Shown: positions 38,322 to 47,194, counted from the stretch's first letter. The stretch: DNA of 64,000 bases from Rhizobium rhizogenes (GCF_002005205.3 NZ_CP019701.2:1364001-1428000); one strand, 5' to 3'. Translations and numbers: made by a program. The notes: generated from the sequence alone by a model not told the origin.

Positions 38322-38816
38322 TCAGCGCTTCAGCTTGGCGTTGAGGGCTTCAAGCACGGCTTTCGGCACGAAGGCATCGACATTGCCGCCCATGGCGGCG
38401 ATCTGCCGGACCAATGTGGCTGTAATGGGTCGCGAGGATGTTCCGGCGGGCAGGAACACGGTCTGGATATCGGGCGCCATCTGGCGGTTCATGCCGGCCA
38501 TCTGCATTTCATAATCGAGATCGGTACCGTCGCGCAGGCCGCGCAGCAGGAGGCGCGCGCCGTGCTTTCGGGCGGCATCCACGACCAGATTGTCGAAGGA
38601 AACGACTTCCATGCGCGCCGCCTCATCGGGCAGCTGCTCGGCAAGCGCCTGCTTTATCAGCGCCGCCCGCTCCTCGAAACTGAACAGCGGCGCTTTTCCG
38701 GGATGAATGCCGACGGCGACGATGACTTTCGACGCCACGTTCAGCGCCTGGATAAGCACATCAAGATGTCCGTTGGTCATCGGATCGAATGATCCTGGAT
38801 AAAAGGCAATCGTCAT
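38322..38816 (-). CDS. coaD: Phosphopantetheine adenylyltransferase
   Basis: CoaD makes dephospho-CoA from 4'-phosphopantetheine and ATP. The 164-residue protein shows the nucleotidyltransferase motif [16 protein letters not shown] at the N-terminus, followed by [20 protein letters not shown], the [19 protein letters not shown] region and the ATP-contacting [18 protein letters not shown] near the end. ATG 38816 places the YPGSFDP motif directly after the start and has GAGAG upstream. It appears to be first in the operon coaD-ppiA-ppiB; its upstream region contains the GAAC-type repeat block that separates it from the small membrane-protein genes. Confidence 0.95.
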   Translation of the reverse strand: MTIAFYPGSFDPMTNGHLDVLIQALNVASKVIVAVGIHPGKAPLFSFEERAALIKQALAEQLPDEAARMEVVSFDNLVVDAARKHGARLLLRGLRDGTDLDYEMQMAGMNRQMAPDIQTVFLPAGTSSRPITATLVRQIAAMGGNVDAFVPKAVLEALNAKLKR

Positions 38817-38932
38817 ATCGCTCTCAGATGGTGGGCGCGCTTCGATGCTGGGTACCATGTGCCCGCCTTTTGTCATGGAGAGCCACGCGGCGCAAGACTT
38901 TATAACCGCGCAGCCCAACCGGGGCTGGCGCG

Positions 38933-38969
38933 TGAACCCGCGATGAATGAGCCGTTCAGTGCGGTTTCA
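38933..38969. promoter_or_regulatory. Duplicated 37-bp regulatory block, copy 1 (GAAC-N7-GAAT)
   Basis: This copy shares 28 of 37 bases with 39132-39168. Both have TGAAC, GATGAA, GAGCC, TTCA and GTTTCA at identical spacing. Here the half-sites are GAAC and GAAT separated by seven bases, a near match to the GTTC-N7-GTTC pattern in the complement. It lies between coaD (divergent) and the 22-residue membrane protein gene. Confidence 0.5.
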
Positions 38970-38998
38970 GAGCTATTTTGTTTAAATGCACAGCATCG

Positions 38999-39024
38999 GG
39001 AAACCGAAACGCCCCTCACCCGTT
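38999..39024 (+). promoter_or_regulatory. EcfG-like promoter (GGAAA-N17-CGTT)
   Basis: GGAAA at 38999-39003 and CGTT at 39021-39024 are separated by 17 bases. This is one base off the EcfG (general stress sigma) consensus GGAAC-N16/17-CGTT. It lies 20 bp upstream of the 22-residue ORF. Confidence 0.5.
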
Positions 39025-39044
39025 AAACATCCGGAGAATTGAAA

Positions 39045-39113
39045 ATGCTGGCCTTCATGATCGTCCTTTCGATCATCGCTTCATTCGCAGCCGAGTATCT
39101 TTTTCTCGAATGA
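39045..39113 (+). CDS. Tiny membrane protein, 22 residues
   Basis: I do not recognise this protein. It consists of essentially one hydrophobic helix, MLAFMIVLSIIASFAAEYLF, ending Leu-Glu. ATG 39045 has GGAG eight bases upstream, and an EcfG-like promoter sits just before it. Proteins of this size can act as inhibitors of membrane complexes, as regulators, or as pore-forming toxins; none of these is shown here. It is the first of three consecutive small membrane-protein genes on this strand. Being so short, it could be a chance frame, but the ribosome site, promoter and composition argue for a real gene. Confidence 0.55.
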   Translation: MLAFMIVLSIIASFAAEYLFLE

Positions 39114-39131
39114 CGACCTCAGCCAGTTTCC

Positions 39132-39168
39132 TGAACGCCAGATGAACGAGCCATTCAAGGAAGTTTCA
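39132..39168. promoter_or_regulatory. Duplicated 37-bp regulatory block, copy 2 (GAAC-N7-GAAC)
   Basis: The block contains GAACGCCAGATGAAC (39133-39147), an exact GAAC-N7-GAAC direct repeat, and repeats the architecture of 38933-38969. It lies upstream of the 59-residue membrane protein gene. LexA or an OmpR-type regulator are possible binders. Confidence 0.5.
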
Positions 39169-39203
39169 CAGGCGCGATGCTAATCGATTTTTACGGTTGA
39201 CGC

Positions 39204-39228
39204 GGAACATGTCGAGACATGGCGCGTT
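39204..39228 (+). promoter_or_regulatory. EcfG (general stress sigma) promoter, GGAAC-N16-CGTT
   Basis: GGAAC at 39204-39208 and CGTT at 39225-39228 are 16 bases apart, an exact match to the alphaproteobacterial EcfG/RpoE2 consensus. Predicted transcription would begin about 15 bp before the ribosome site of the gene at 39254. Confidence 0.72.
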
Positions 39229-39253
39229 AAGAAAGAACCAAAGGAACGGACAT

Positions 39254-39433
39254 ATGTTTGTAAGAGAAAAACAGTCTACTTCGGCGAAAATCAGCGTCAT
39301 CAGCACCGCCTGGACAGTACTGGTTATCGCAATGGTAGCAACGACGTTTAGCCTTTATGAGCAGAAGCCTGAAACCCAGGGACCGGACTATCCGCAGCTG
39401 ACCGCCCGTTACCAGTATATGAATTATTACTGA
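39254..39433 (+). CDS. Small membrane protein, 59 residues, stress-promoter controlled
   Basis: I do not recognise a family. The protein has a short polar N-terminus (MFVREKQSTSAKI), one predicted membrane helix (about residues 14-33, VISTAWTVLVIAMVATTFSL), and a tail ending in a tyrosine-rich RYQYMNYY. ATG 39254 follows AAGGAACGG at good spacing; an in-frame upstream start would place the start inside the promoter. A perfect EcfG-type promoter lies just upstream, suggesting induction in stationary phase, starvation or osmotic stress. It is followed after 40 bp by another small membrane protein, so the two are probably one transcript ending at the terminator near 39654. Confidence 0.75.
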   Translation: MFVREKQSTSAKISVISTAWTVLVIAMVATTFSLYEQKPETQGPDYPQLTARYQYMNYY

Positions 39434-39473
39434 TAACGGGGAGAATTTCCTCGAAACTCCCGGAGACGATATC

Positions 39474-39608
39474 ATGTTCACATTTCTGACGATGCTTCTG
39501 GCCCTGATCAGCGTAATGTTCGTGACGTCAATGATCTCCGTCGTCGCCGAGATGCGGCGGGAAGACGAGGAGTTCAAGGCGATGATCCGGCGCGACCGCG
39601 CCTTCTGA
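39474..39608 (+). CDS. Small membrane protein, 44 residues, with charged tail
   Basis: This protein of unknown function has an N-terminal hydrophobic helix (MFTFLTMLLALISVMFVTSM) and a highly charged cytoplasmic-like tail (EMRREDEEFKAMIRRDRAF) that could form an amphipathic helix. ATG 39474 has GGAG nine bases upstream. It lies 40 bp after the 59-residue gene and before a terminator, so it should share the upstream EcfG-type promoter. The helix-plus-charged-tail design resembles small membrane regulators, but no match to a known family is evident. Confidence 0.68.
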   Translation: MFTFLTMLLALISVMFVTSMISVVAEMRREDEEFKAMIRRDRAF

Positions 39609-39653
39609 GCGCGTCAGACCGGCCTGACAGCCGATTCAGGAACGATTCTTCAC

Positions 39654-39682
39654 AACCGCCTGGCCGCTCCGGGCGGTTTTAT
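39654..39682 (+). terminator. Terminator after the small membrane-protein genes
   Basis: Stem AACCGCC / GGCGGTT with an 11-base loop (itself containing GGCC) is followed by TTATTTT. It lies about 45 bp after the 44-residue gene. Confidence 0.82.
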
Positions 39683-39878
39683 TTTGCGCCTCATGAAGGC
39701 AATGCGGCGAAGATGAAGGCGGAAAAACGCCGCTCCAATCACATAACCGTTTTCAAAACCCCGTTTTTCCAAGGCAAATTCCCTTCAATTTCCGTTTGGA
39801 TTGATTTAAGGAACGCCGATACGTTGCGGGCCGGACAGCCGGCGACCGCGATGACGTTCCTGTGAGGTTTGCATAACG

Positions 39879-41771
39879 ATGCTCGATTCCCTGAGAAATG
39901 CTTCTCGAACCATGGCAGCCAAGCTGCTGCTTCTCCTGCTTGTTGTTTCGTTCGGCGTCTGGGGCGTCTCCGCATCGCTTGTCACCGCCAATTCCCACGC
40001 CGTCATGACGGTGGGCGACCAGACGGTCAGCCCGGAGGAATTCCGCCTCGCTTATCAGCGCCAGATTTCCGATCTCAGCCGCCAGTTCGGCACAAGGCTG
40101 ACGACAGAACAGGCCAAGGCCTTCGGCATCGACCGTCAGGTCTTCAGCCAGCTTGCGGCGGGTGCAGCGCTCGATGAGCTGGCTTCCAGGATGAATCTCG
40201 GCCTTTCGGAAGACCGCCTTGCCAACCTGATCGCCGAAGACCCGGCCTTCAAGTCGGTCAACGGCCAGTTCGACCGCAACCTGTTCAGCGAACGCCTGCG
40301 CAATTCCGGTTTCCGCGAGGACGACTATATCAAGGAACGCAGCAAGGTTGCCGTCAGAAGCCAGATCGTCGAAGCCGTGTCGGATGGTTTTACCGCACCG
40401 CAGGTGCTGGTGGACGCGCTGAAGCAGTATCGCAACGAACAGCGCGCGGTCGATTACGTCATTCTCTCCAATGCCGTCATCCCGCCGGTCAAGGCGCCGG
40501 GCGACGACGTGCTCACGCCCTGGTTCGAGACCAACAAGACGAAATATCGCGCACCGGAATTCCGCAAGTTCACCTATGTGAAGCTCGAGCCTTCCGACAT
40601 TGCCGAGCCGGCCTCGGTAACCGACGCGCAGATTGCCGACTATTATGAAAGCCACAAGGACAGCTTCCGCACCGCCGGCCGCCGGACGGTTGAACAGCTG
40701 ACCTTTACGGACAAGGAAATGGCCGCCGCCGCCGCCGAACAGATTCGTCTCGGCAACACCACCTATGATCAGGTGGTGAAGGACCAGGGCAAGACTGCCG
40801 CCGACGTGACGCTCGGTGAATTCACCAAGGATACGATCCCCGACCAGTCGATTGCCGATGCCGCCTTTGCCATCCAGAAGGATGGCGGCGTCTCGCCGGT
40901 GGTCGAAGGTTCCTTCGGCCCGGTCATCCTGCGTGTCACGGGCATCAAGCCGGAAACCACCCGCACGCTGGACGAGGCAAAGGAAGACATCCGCAAGGAT
41001 CTCGCCACCGCCGCCGCCGCGGAAGAAATTACCAATGTGCACGACCGTTATGAAGATCTGCGTGCCGGCGGCTCCTCGCTTGCCGATGCGGCACAGCAGC
41101 TGAACCTGAAACCCGTCACCATTGCCGCCATCGATGCCGCCGGCCTTGATGAAAAGGGTGATGCAATCGAGGGCCTGCCCTCGCCGCAGCTGGCGCAGGA
41201 AGTCTTCAAGACCGAACCCGGCACCGAAGCCCTGCCGATCAATCTCGGCCGCGAAGGCTACATCTGGTTCGATGTCGACCAGATCATTGCCGCCCGCGAC
41301 CGCACGCTTGCCGAAGTCCGCGACGATGTCGTGGCCGACTGGACGGCGGAGCAGCAGCGCACCGCGCTTGCCGCCAAGGCCGATGAGCTGAAGGCCCGCG
41401 TTGAAAAGGGCGAGACGCTCGAGGCCGTGGCCGGCGAACTGAGCCTCGCCGTCGAGCAGAAATCCGGCCTGCGCCGCACCAGCGAGGACGCGATTTTCGG
41501 CCGCCAGACAATCGCCGCCGTCTTCTCGGGCGCTGAAGGCGTGGTTGGCACGGCGGCGGACGCCGAAGGTTCCAGCCGCATTCTCTTCAAGGTCACCGCG
41601 GTCGACACCAACGCTCCGGCCGACGCGCTTGCCAATGACGACCAGCAGTTCAACGCCATCGCCCGCGCGGCCGGCGACGATATGCTGGACCAGATGGTCA
41701 ACCGCCTGCAGAATGACTATGGTGTGACCATCAACCAGGCCCTCGCCGATCAGGCGATGGTCGGCTTCTGA
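39879..41771 (+). CDS. PpiD-like membrane-anchored peptidyl-prolyl isomerase (SurA_N domain)
   Basis: This 630-residue envelope chaperone has a short cytoplasmic start ([15 protein letters not shown]), one membrane anchor ([17 protein letters not shown]) and a long periplasmic part. A SurA-like N-terminal domain (about residues 40-170, [19 protein letters not shown]) is followed by a parvulin-type region (about 250-390, including [20 protein letters not shown] and [20 protein letters not shown]). In PpiD the parvulin domain is often inactive; the residues here do not settle that. It is followed 16 bp later by trpD on the same strand and is probably the first gene of that operon, an arrangement also seen in other Rhizobiaceae. 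Confidence 0.88.
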   Translation: MLDSLRNASRTMAAKLLLLLLVVSFGVWGVSASLVTANSHAVMTVGDQTVSPEEFRLAYQRQISDLSRQFGTRLTTEQAKAFGIDRQVFSQLAAGAALDELASRMNLGLSEDRLANLIAEDPAFKSVNGQFDRNLFSERLRNSGFREDDYIKERSKVAVRSQIVEAVSDGFTAPQVLVDALKQYRNEQRAVDYVILSNAVIPPVKAPGDDVLTPWFETNKTKYRAPEFRKFTYVKLEPSDIAEPASVTDAQIADYYESHKDSFRTAGRRTVEQLTFTDKEMAAAAAEQIRLGNTTYDQVVKDQGKTAADVTLGEFTKDTIPDQSIADAAFAIQKDGGVSPVVEGSFGPVILRVTGIKPETTRTLDEAKEDIRKDLATAAAAEEITNVHDRYEDLRAGGSSLADAAQQLNLKPVTIAAIDAAGLDEKGDAIEGLPSPQLAQEVFKTEPGTEALPINLGREGYIWFDVDQIIAARDRTLAEVRDDVVADWTAEQQRTALAAKADELKARVEKGETLEAVAGELSLAVEQKSGLRRTSEDAIFGRQTIAAVFSGAEGVVGTAADAEGSSRILFKVTAVDTNAPADALANDDQQFNAIARAAGDDMLDQMVNRLQNDYGVTINQALADQAMVGF

Positions 41772-41787
41772 CCGGGGGGCGGAAACC

Positions 41788-42822
41788 ATGGCCGAACTGA
41801 AGCCGCTGATCGCCAAGGTCGCGAACGGAGAAAGCCTGAACCGCGAGGATGCGCGGACGGCTTTCGACATTCTGATGTCGGGTGAAGCCACGCCGTCGCA
41901 GATCGGCGGTTTCCTGATGGCGCTGCGCGTGCGCGGGGAAACGGTCGACGAGATCGTCGGCGCCGTCTCCTCCATGCGTGCCCGCATGCTGCCGGTCTCG
42001 GCTCCCGCCAATGCCATCGATATCGTCGGAACCGGCGGCGACGGCATCGGCACCTATAATATCTCGACACTGGCTTCGATCATCGTTGCCGGCACAGGCC
42101 TGCCGGTCGCCAAGCATGGCAACCGGGCGCTGAGCTCCAAATCCGGCACGGCGGATGCTTTGTCGGCGCTCGGCGTCAAGCTCGATATCGGTCCCGATCT
42201 CATCGCCCGCTGCATCGCGGAGGCGGGTCTCGGCTTCATGTTCGCGCAGATGCATCATTCCGCCATGCGCCATGTCGGCCCGAGCCGCGTCGAACTCGGC
42301 ACAAGGACCATCTTCAACCTGCTCGGCCCGCTTTCCAACCCGGCGGGTGCAAAGCGCCAATTGCTCGGCGTCTTTTCGCCGCGCTGGCTGGTGCCGCTTG
42401 CCGAAGTGCTGCGCGATCTCGGTTCGGAAAGCATCTGGGTCGTGCATGGCGACGGCATGGATGAAGTCACCACCACCGGCGTCACCCATGTGGCGGCGCT
42501 GGAAGGCGGCAAAATCCGCACCTTCGATCTGACCCCGAAGGATTTCGGCGTCGACGTTGCTGTAATGGCCGATCTCAAGGGCGGCGACGGCATTGCCAAT
42601 GCGGCAGCCTTGCGCGACGTTCTGTCGGGCAAGCGCAATGCCTATCGTGACGTGTCGCTCTGCAACGCGGCTGCGGCGCTCGTGATCGCCGGCAAGGCGG
42701 AAACGCTGGGTCAGGCAATGACCATCGCCAGCCAGGCGCTTGACAGCGGCGCGGCCGCCGCCGCGCTCGACCGTCTGGTCGCGGTTTCCAACGAAGCCGA
42801 CCCCCGGCAGGCCGACCATTAA
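41788..42822 (+). CDS. trpD: Anthranilate phosphoribosyltransferase
   Basis: TrpD joins anthranilate to phosphoribosyl pyrophosphate in tryptophan synthesis. The 344 residues include the PRPP and substrate motifs [40 protein letters not shown], the metal-binding region [10 protein letters not shown] and [20 protein letters not shown]. It is part of the run ppiD-like, trpD, trpC, moaC, moeA on one strand. The 3' end carries a tandem 24-bp duplication that spans the stop codon. No trpE or trpG gene is in the window. Confidence 0.96.
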   Translation: MAELKPLIAKVANGESLNREDARTAFDILMSGEATPSQIGGFLMALRVRGETVDEIVGAVSSMRARMLPVSAPANAIDIVGTGGDGIGTYNISTLASIIVAGTGLPVAKHGNRALSSKSGTADALSALGVKLDIGPDLIARCIAEAGLGFMFAQMHHSAMRHVGPSRVELGTRTIFNLLGPLSNPAGAKRQLLGVFSPRWLVPLAEVLRDLGSESIWVVHGDGMDEVTTTGVTHVAALEGGKIRTFDLTPKDFGVDVAVMADLKGGDGIANAAALRDVLSGKRNAYRDVSLCNAAAALVIAGKAETLGQAMTIASQALDSGAAAAALDRLVAVSNEADPRQADH

Positions 42823-42850
42823 AAGGCCCGCCAGGCCGACCATTAAAAGG
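42803..42850 (+). repeat. 24-bp tandem duplication spanning the trpD stop
   Basis: Units 42803-42826 and 42827-42850 differ at one base; the core CAGGCCGACCATTAAAAGG is identical in both. The first unit contains the trpD stop codon (TAA 42820-42822); the second lies in the trpD-trpC gap and repeats the same TAA-containing sequence. Confidence 0.85.
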
Positions 42851-42865
42851 AATGAGAGCGAGATC

Positions 42866-43681
42866 ATGAGCGACATTCTGAAAAAGATCGAAATCTACAA
42901 ACGCGAGGAAATCGCCGCCGCCAAGGCGAAGACCTCTCTGGCCGACCTCAAGGCGATGGCCGCCGACCAGACCGCGCCACGCGGTTTCTACAAGGCGCTT
43001 CGGGCAAAACAGGCCGAGGGCAAGTTCGGCCTGATCGCCGAAATCAAGAAGGCGAGCCCCTCCAAGGGCCTGATCCGTCCCGATTTCGATCCGCCGGCAC
43101 TGGCTGCTGCCTATGAGGCGGGCGGTGCCGCCTGTCTGTCTGTGCTGACGGATAGCCCAAGCTTTCAGGGCGCGCCGGAATTCCTGACCGCCGCCCGCAA
43201 CGCCTGTGCCCTGCCCGCGCTGCGCAAGGATTTCATGTTCGAGACCTATCAGGTGCATGAGGCCCGCGCCTGGGGCGCGGACTGCATTCTCCTCATCATG
43301 GCATCGCTCTCCGACGACGAGGCGAAACGCCTTGAGGACGAGGCTTTCGCGCTTGGCATGGATGTGCTGGTGGAAGTGCATGATGAGGAAGAGACGGAAC
43401 GGGCCCTGAAGCTCGCCTCGCCGCTCCTCGGCATCAACAACCGCAACCTGCGCACCTTCGAGGTCAGCCTCGAAACCAGCGAAAGACTGGCGACCCGTGT
43501 GCCGGCCGAAAAGCTGCTGGTCGGCGAAAGCGGCATCTTCACCTTCGAGGATTGCCGGCGTCTCGAAAAAAGCGGCATCAGCACCTTCCTTGTCGGCGAA
43601 AGCCTGATGCGCAAGGACGACGTGACGGCGGCCACCAAAGCCCTTCTGACAGGCCAGTCCGGCATTCTGGCGGCGGAATAA
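42866..43681 (+). CDS. trpC: Indole-3-glycerol-phosphate synthase
   Basis: TrpC closes the indole ring to form indole-3-glycerol phosphate. The 271-residue TIM barrel has the signatures [70 protein letters not shown] and [11 protein letters not shown]. No TrpF domain is fused, as in other rhizobia. It starts 43 bp after trpD, with the tandem duplication in the gap, and is followed seven bases later by moaC. A GAGAGCGAG ribosome site precedes ATG 42866. Confidence 0.96.
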   Translation: MSDILKKIEIYKREEIAAAKAKTSLADLKAMAADQTAPRGFYKALRAKQAEGKFGLIAEIKKASPSKGLIRPDFDPPALAAAYEAGGAACLSVLTDSPSFQGAPEFLTAARNACALPALRKDFMFETYQVHEARAWGADCILLIMASLSDDEAKRLEDEAFALGMDVLVEVHDEEETERALKLASPLLGINNRNLRTFEVSLETSERLATRVPAEKLLVGESGIFTFEDCRRLEKSGISTFLVGESLMRKDDVTAATKALLTGQSGILAAE

Positions 43682-43688
43682 TATCCCG

Positions 43689-44180
43689 ATGAGCGATGGC
43701 CAGAAGCTCACCCATATCGATGCCTCCGGCGAGGCGCACATGGTCGATGTCGGCGACAAGGCCGAGACCGTCCGCGTGGCCGTCGCCGAAGGCTTCGTGA
43801 AGATGAAGCCGGAAACGCTGGCGCTCATCCGCGACGGCAACGCCAAGAAGGGCGATGTCATCGGCACCGCGCGTCTCGCCGGCATCATGGCCGCCAAGCA
43901 GACGGCCAATCTCATCCCGCTCTGCCACCCGCTGATGCTGACCAAGGTTGCGGTGGACATTACCGAAGACGCCGCCCTGCCCGGCCTGCGCGTCGAGGCC
44001 ATGGTGAAACTGTCCGGCAAGACCGGTGTGGAAATGGAGGCGCTGACCGCCGTTTCTGTCACCTGTCTGACGATCTATGACATGGCCAAGGCCGTCGACA
44101 AGGCGATGGAAATCGTCAATATCCGCCTGCTCGAAAAGAGCGGCGGCAAATCCGGTGATTTTCGCCGGCAGGAGAGCTGA
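43689..44180 (+). CDS. moaC: Cyclic pyranopterin monophosphate synthase
   Basis: MoaC completes the first stage of molybdenum-cofactor synthesis with MoaA. The 163-residue protein begins [20 protein letters not shown] and has the active-site [16 protein letters not shown] region ([20 protein letters not shown]), the lysine-rich [20 protein letters not shown] and [12 protein letters not shown]. Length and sequence are typical. It follows trpC by seven bases and abuts moeA with no spacer. Coupling to tryptophan genes is a feature of several alphaproteobacteria. Confidence 0.96.
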   Translation: MSDGQKLTHIDASGEAHMVDVGDKAETVRVAVAEGFVKMKPETLALIRDGNAKKGDVIGTARLAGIMAAKQTANLIPLCHPLMLTKVAVDITEDAALPGLRVEAMVKLSGKTGVEMEALTAVSVTCLTIYDMAKAVDKAMEIVNIRLLEKSGGKSGDFRRQES

Positions 44181-45398
44181 ATGAAACCGCTGCTGCCCGT
44201 AGATGATGCCACAAGGCGCCTTCTGGATGCGGCGGTTCCGGTAGCGGAAAACGAGATATTGCCGCTCGCGGAATGTGATGGCCGTGTTCTTTCGGCCGAT
44301 CTGGCGGCGCGCCTCACCCAGCCTCCCTTCGATGCCTCGGCCATGGACGGTTATGCGTTGCGCAGCGCCGATGCGCCCGCAATCGGCTCCGTCCTCACCG
44401 TCATCGGCCAGGCGGCTGCCGGCCATGCCTTTGCCGGCACGATAGGTGAAGGCGAAGCCGTGCGCATCTTCACCGGCGCGCCGGTGCCTGAGGGCGCCGA
44501 TACGATTCTCATTCAGGAAGATGCCGAAGTGCTGGAAGCGGGCAAAATCCGCACCACTTTCGCAGTCACCGCCGGGAGACATATTCGCCCGCGCGGTCAG
44601 GATTTCACCGAAGGCGAAACGGTTCTGGAAGCCGGACGAGAACTCCGCTTCACCGACCTGACACTTACGGCGGCCATGAACCACGCGGCACTTGCCGTCT
44701 ACCGCAAGCCGCGCATCGCCATTCTCGCCACCGGCGACGAATTGCTGCCGCCGGGAAGCACGCCGCAGCCGGCCCAGATCATCGCCTCCAACACCTTCGG
44801 GGTCGCAGCCCTTGCAAGACAGGCCGGCGCCGATGTCGTCGATCTCGGCATCATCGCCGATGACGACACCCTGATCCGCGCCGCCATCGGCAAGGCAATC
44901 GCAGCCAAGGTGGACGTGCTGGTGACGCTGGGCGGCGCCTCCGTCGGCGACCACGATCTCGTGCAGGCCGCCTTGAAGGCGGAAGGCATGCAGCTCGATT
45001 TCTGGCGTATCGCCATGCGGCCGGGAAAACCGCTGATGGTGGGCGCAATCGGCGCCATGCAGGTTCTCGGCCTGCCCGGAAACCCGGTGGCCAGCCTTGT
45101 CTGCAGCCTGCTGTTTCTCGAACCGCTGATTCGCCGGATCGCTCGCCGCGCGCCTTTGGAACGCGCCACGACCGCAAGGACCGCGACCGCGCTGAAGGCC
45201 AACGACCACCGGCAGGATTATCTCCGCGCCCGTTTGCGCACCGACGACAACGGCAGGCCGGTGGCGGAAGCCTATGTCAGGCAGGATTCATCGATGATGA
45301 ACATCCTTGCCCATTCCGACATGCTGATCGTACGCCCGCCCCATGCGCCGGAAGTGCCGGCAGGCACGGAATGCCCGGTCATAAAACTCAGGAGCTGA
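44181..45398 (+). CDS. moeA: Molybdopterin molybdotransferase
   Basis: MoeA inserts molybdate into adenylated molybdopterin. The 405-residue protein shows PFDASAMDGYALR, IFTGAPVPEGADTILIQED, RPRGQDFTEGE, ILATGDELLPPGS, TLGGASVGDHD and MRPGKPLMVGAIG, all typical of MoeA. Its start follows the moaC stop directly, with GGAG inside the moaC end. It is the last gene of this run: a 499-bp AT-rich gap follows. Other cofactor genes (moaA, mobA, mobB) are about 5-9 kb downstream. Confidence 0.96.
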   Translation: MKPLLPVDDATRRLLDAAVPVAENEILPLAECDGRVLSADLAARLTQPPFDASAMDGYALRSADAPAIGSVLTVIGQAAAGHAFAGTIGEGEAVRIFTGAPVPEGADTILIQEDAEVLEAGKIRTTFAVTAGRHIRPRGQDFTEGETVLEAGRELRFTDLTLTAAMNHAALAVYRKPRIAILATGDELLPPGSTPQPAQIIASNTFGVAALARQAGADVVDLGIIADDDTLIRAAIGKAIAAKVDVLVTLGGASVGDHDLVQAALKAEGMQLDFWRIAMRPGKPLMVGAIGAMQVLGLPGNPVASLVCSLLFLEPLIRRIARRAPLERATTARTATALKANDHRQDYLRARLRTDDNGRPVAEAYVRQDSSMMNILAHSDMLIVRPPHAPEVPAGTECPVIKLRS

Positions 45399-45897
45399 CG
45401 CCGCCGCCCGGCGAACGGAGCGGAACGACGCGCTGTTTCAAAAAATTGACGAATATCATCCCGATGCCCACATGAAGCGGAGCAAACCACGCCGTTTGAC
45501 GTTGAGGCCGGCAAATAAAAACTGTAACATTCTTGCGTTTAGACATGAAAGGCAAAGTTCGCCGCCTATAGGTCATGTCTTCGCCAAGTGAAAAATGCCC
45601 CGCCCTGATCTTCCCCTGACATGAACCCTGCGTTGCTGTGCCAAAATAAACCACCTGAAAATCGTTATCGGGATTGACAGAATAAATACGATGCGGTCAC
45701 CAAGGCGAATAGTAGAGGGAAAAAACTCCGGAAATCTCTAAAAATGAAAATTACTTATAATTATCAATTAAATAAGATAAAAATCGGCGAAAATGGAATT
45801 TTCGGGAACAAAAATTAGTTTTCCATAAATTAAGCTTTCCAAAACAGCCCGCATAATAATAATCATAGTCTATAAGCAGACTCACTGGAGTTTCTTG
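45399..45897. other. Intergenic region between moeA and the diguanylate cyclase gene
   Basis: No convincing gene is present; open frames on the minus strand lack ribosome sites and known domains. From about 45640 the sequence becomes strongly AT-rich (ATAATTATCAATTAAATAAG) and probably holds the promoter of the next gene. I see no insertion-sequence ends. Confidence 0.5.
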
Positions 45898-46968
45898 ATG
45901 AACACGGCATCCACGCCCAAAACAACGGGACCCGACATTGCCGGGCAGATTGCCTACGCCATGCGGAGCATGGGTGTTTCGCCGATCCCGCGCAATTACA
46001 GCCTGTTCTACGAAGCCTATATCGGCTCGAACCCCGCCCTGACGAAAGATCTGGCAGCACTTGGAAGCCGGGCCACGCAGGAGGATCTGGACGAGCTTTC
46101 CGCGCGCTACGGCGAAAACAATCCCGCAAGGGCGATCGACGACGCACATGAAAAGCTCAGGCGTGAACTGGAAGCGCTGCTGGGCACTTTGCGGCGGGAG
46201 CAATCCTCCATCGAGAACTACAACAGGATTCTTGGCGAAACACGCCAGCGTATCGACGACAAGAACGCCTCGAGCACCAATATCCTGAAGAGTGCGATCT
46301 CGTTGCTGGCCGAAGCCACCGGCACGAAGATCATCGATGGTGAAAAGGCGTTCAACGACGTCAACCGCCATGCCGAGGAAATGCATCAGGTCCGGCTGGA
46401 ACTGGATGAATACAAGCGTATCGCCAATACCGACTCGCTGACGCGCCTTTCCAACCGCCGCGCTTTCGACGACCGGCTGGCTTCCGTCTACGACACCTCC
46501 ATCGGCCTGCAATATACGTCGCTGGTCCTGCTCGATATCGACCATTTCAAACGGATCAACGATACCTTCGGCCATCCCGTCGGCGACAAGATACTCGCCA
46601 CCGTCGCCTCGGTCATCCGCGCCAATGTCCGCAAGGACGGCTTTGTCGCCAGAAGCGGCGGCGAGGAATTCGCCATCATTCTCGACGGCAATACGCCGGA
46701 GGAAGTCATGGTGATGTGCGAGCGCATCCGCCTGTCGCTGGAAAGCACGCCCTTCCGCAATTCGAGGTCGGGCGCCGACTATGGCACGGTAACGATTTCC
46801 CTCGGCTTTGCCTCCGCCTCCCAGGCCGGCAATCCAAGCGAGCTTTACGGCCATGCCGATACGGCGCTCTACCACGCCAAGGAAACCGGCCGGAACCGTT
46901 CCGTCTTTTACGAGGACGGCATGCAGAAGAACTATACCGGCAAGAACTGGCTGATTTACCGGACGTGA
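45898..46968 (+). CDS. Diguanylate cyclase (GGDEF domain)
   Basis: This 356-residue enzyme makes cyclic di-GMP. The N-terminal ~180 residues have no named domain but contain coiled-coil-like heptads (LRRELEALLGTLRREQSSIE, MHQVRLELDEYKRIA), which may mediate dimerization. The GGDEF domain begins at TDSLTRLSNRRAFDDRL and holds LLDIDHFKRINDTFGHPVGD and the active-site SGGEEFAIIL (about residue 253). The inhibitory site nine residues before it reads RKDG rather than RxxD, so product inhibition may be reduced. No signal peptide or membrane segment is seen. The start ATG 45898 has GGAG seven bases upstream. Confidence 0.92.
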   Translation: MNTASTPKTTGPDIAGQIAYAMRSMGVSPIPRNYSLFYEAYIGSNPALTKDLAALGSRATQEDLDELSARYGENNPARAIDDAHEKLRRELEALLGTLRREQSSIENYNRILGETRQRIDDKNASSTNILKSAISLLAEATGTKIIDGEKAFNDVNRHAEEMHQVRLELDEYKRIANTDSLTRLSNRRAFDDRLASVYDTSIGLQYTSLVLLDIDHFKRINDTFGHPVGDKILATVASVIRANVRKDGFVARSGGEEFAIILDGNTPEEVMVMCERIRLSLESTPFRNSRSGADYGTVTISLGFASASQAGNPSELYGHADTALYHAKETGRNRSVFYEDGMQKNYTGKNWLIYRT

Positions 46969-46998
46969 GAAGGATGGCAGCTCCGCCACCATCTCCTT

Positions 46999-47113
46999 CG
47001 TCATGCCGGGCTTGAGTGCCGGCATCCCGTCACGATGTGTCTACGCTGTAGAAAAGCCTTGTGCGATCAAAGACCTGATCGCGCTTCACCCCGGATCAAC
47101 TCCGGGGTGAAGG
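46999..47113. repeat. Dispersed palindromic repeat, family A, copy 4 (diverged)
   Basis: Arms CGTCATGCCGGGCTTGAGTG and CACCCCGGATCAACTCCGGG flank a middle with GTGCGATCAAAGACCTGATC, related to the middle of the copy at 3517. It fills the gap between the cyclase gene and the convergent flavoprotein gene. Confidence 0.65.
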
Positions 47114-47194
47114 AATGGCGCGCTCCGCCATCGCCAATGGCGTAGAGACCGCAGGACTTCGCCGGGCTGCCCGATGGTCGCCCGTTGTTGCGCC

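Noticed and set aside
38933..39168. Definite SOS (LexA) control of the small membrane proteins
   Set aside because: The sites match GTTC-N7-GTTC, but chance matches are expected and other sites in the window precede envelope genes, so I only list it as one option.
39753..42053. 766-codon open frame antisense to the ppiD-like gene and trpD
   Set aside because: It covers two well-supported genes and an intergenic region on the other strand and shows no protein family features.
42803..42850. Short tandem repeat as a CRISPR or iteron
   Set aside because: Only two adjacent units without spacers; it is a simple duplication.
42575..45209. Two long minus-strand frames opposite trpC, moaC and moeA
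   Set aside because: They are explained by high third-position GC on the coding strand; the plus-strand genes have full motifs.
45388..45654. Possible 88-codon gene after moeA (minus)
   Set aside because: It overlaps the end of moeA, has no ribosome site or family, and its composition is not coding-like.
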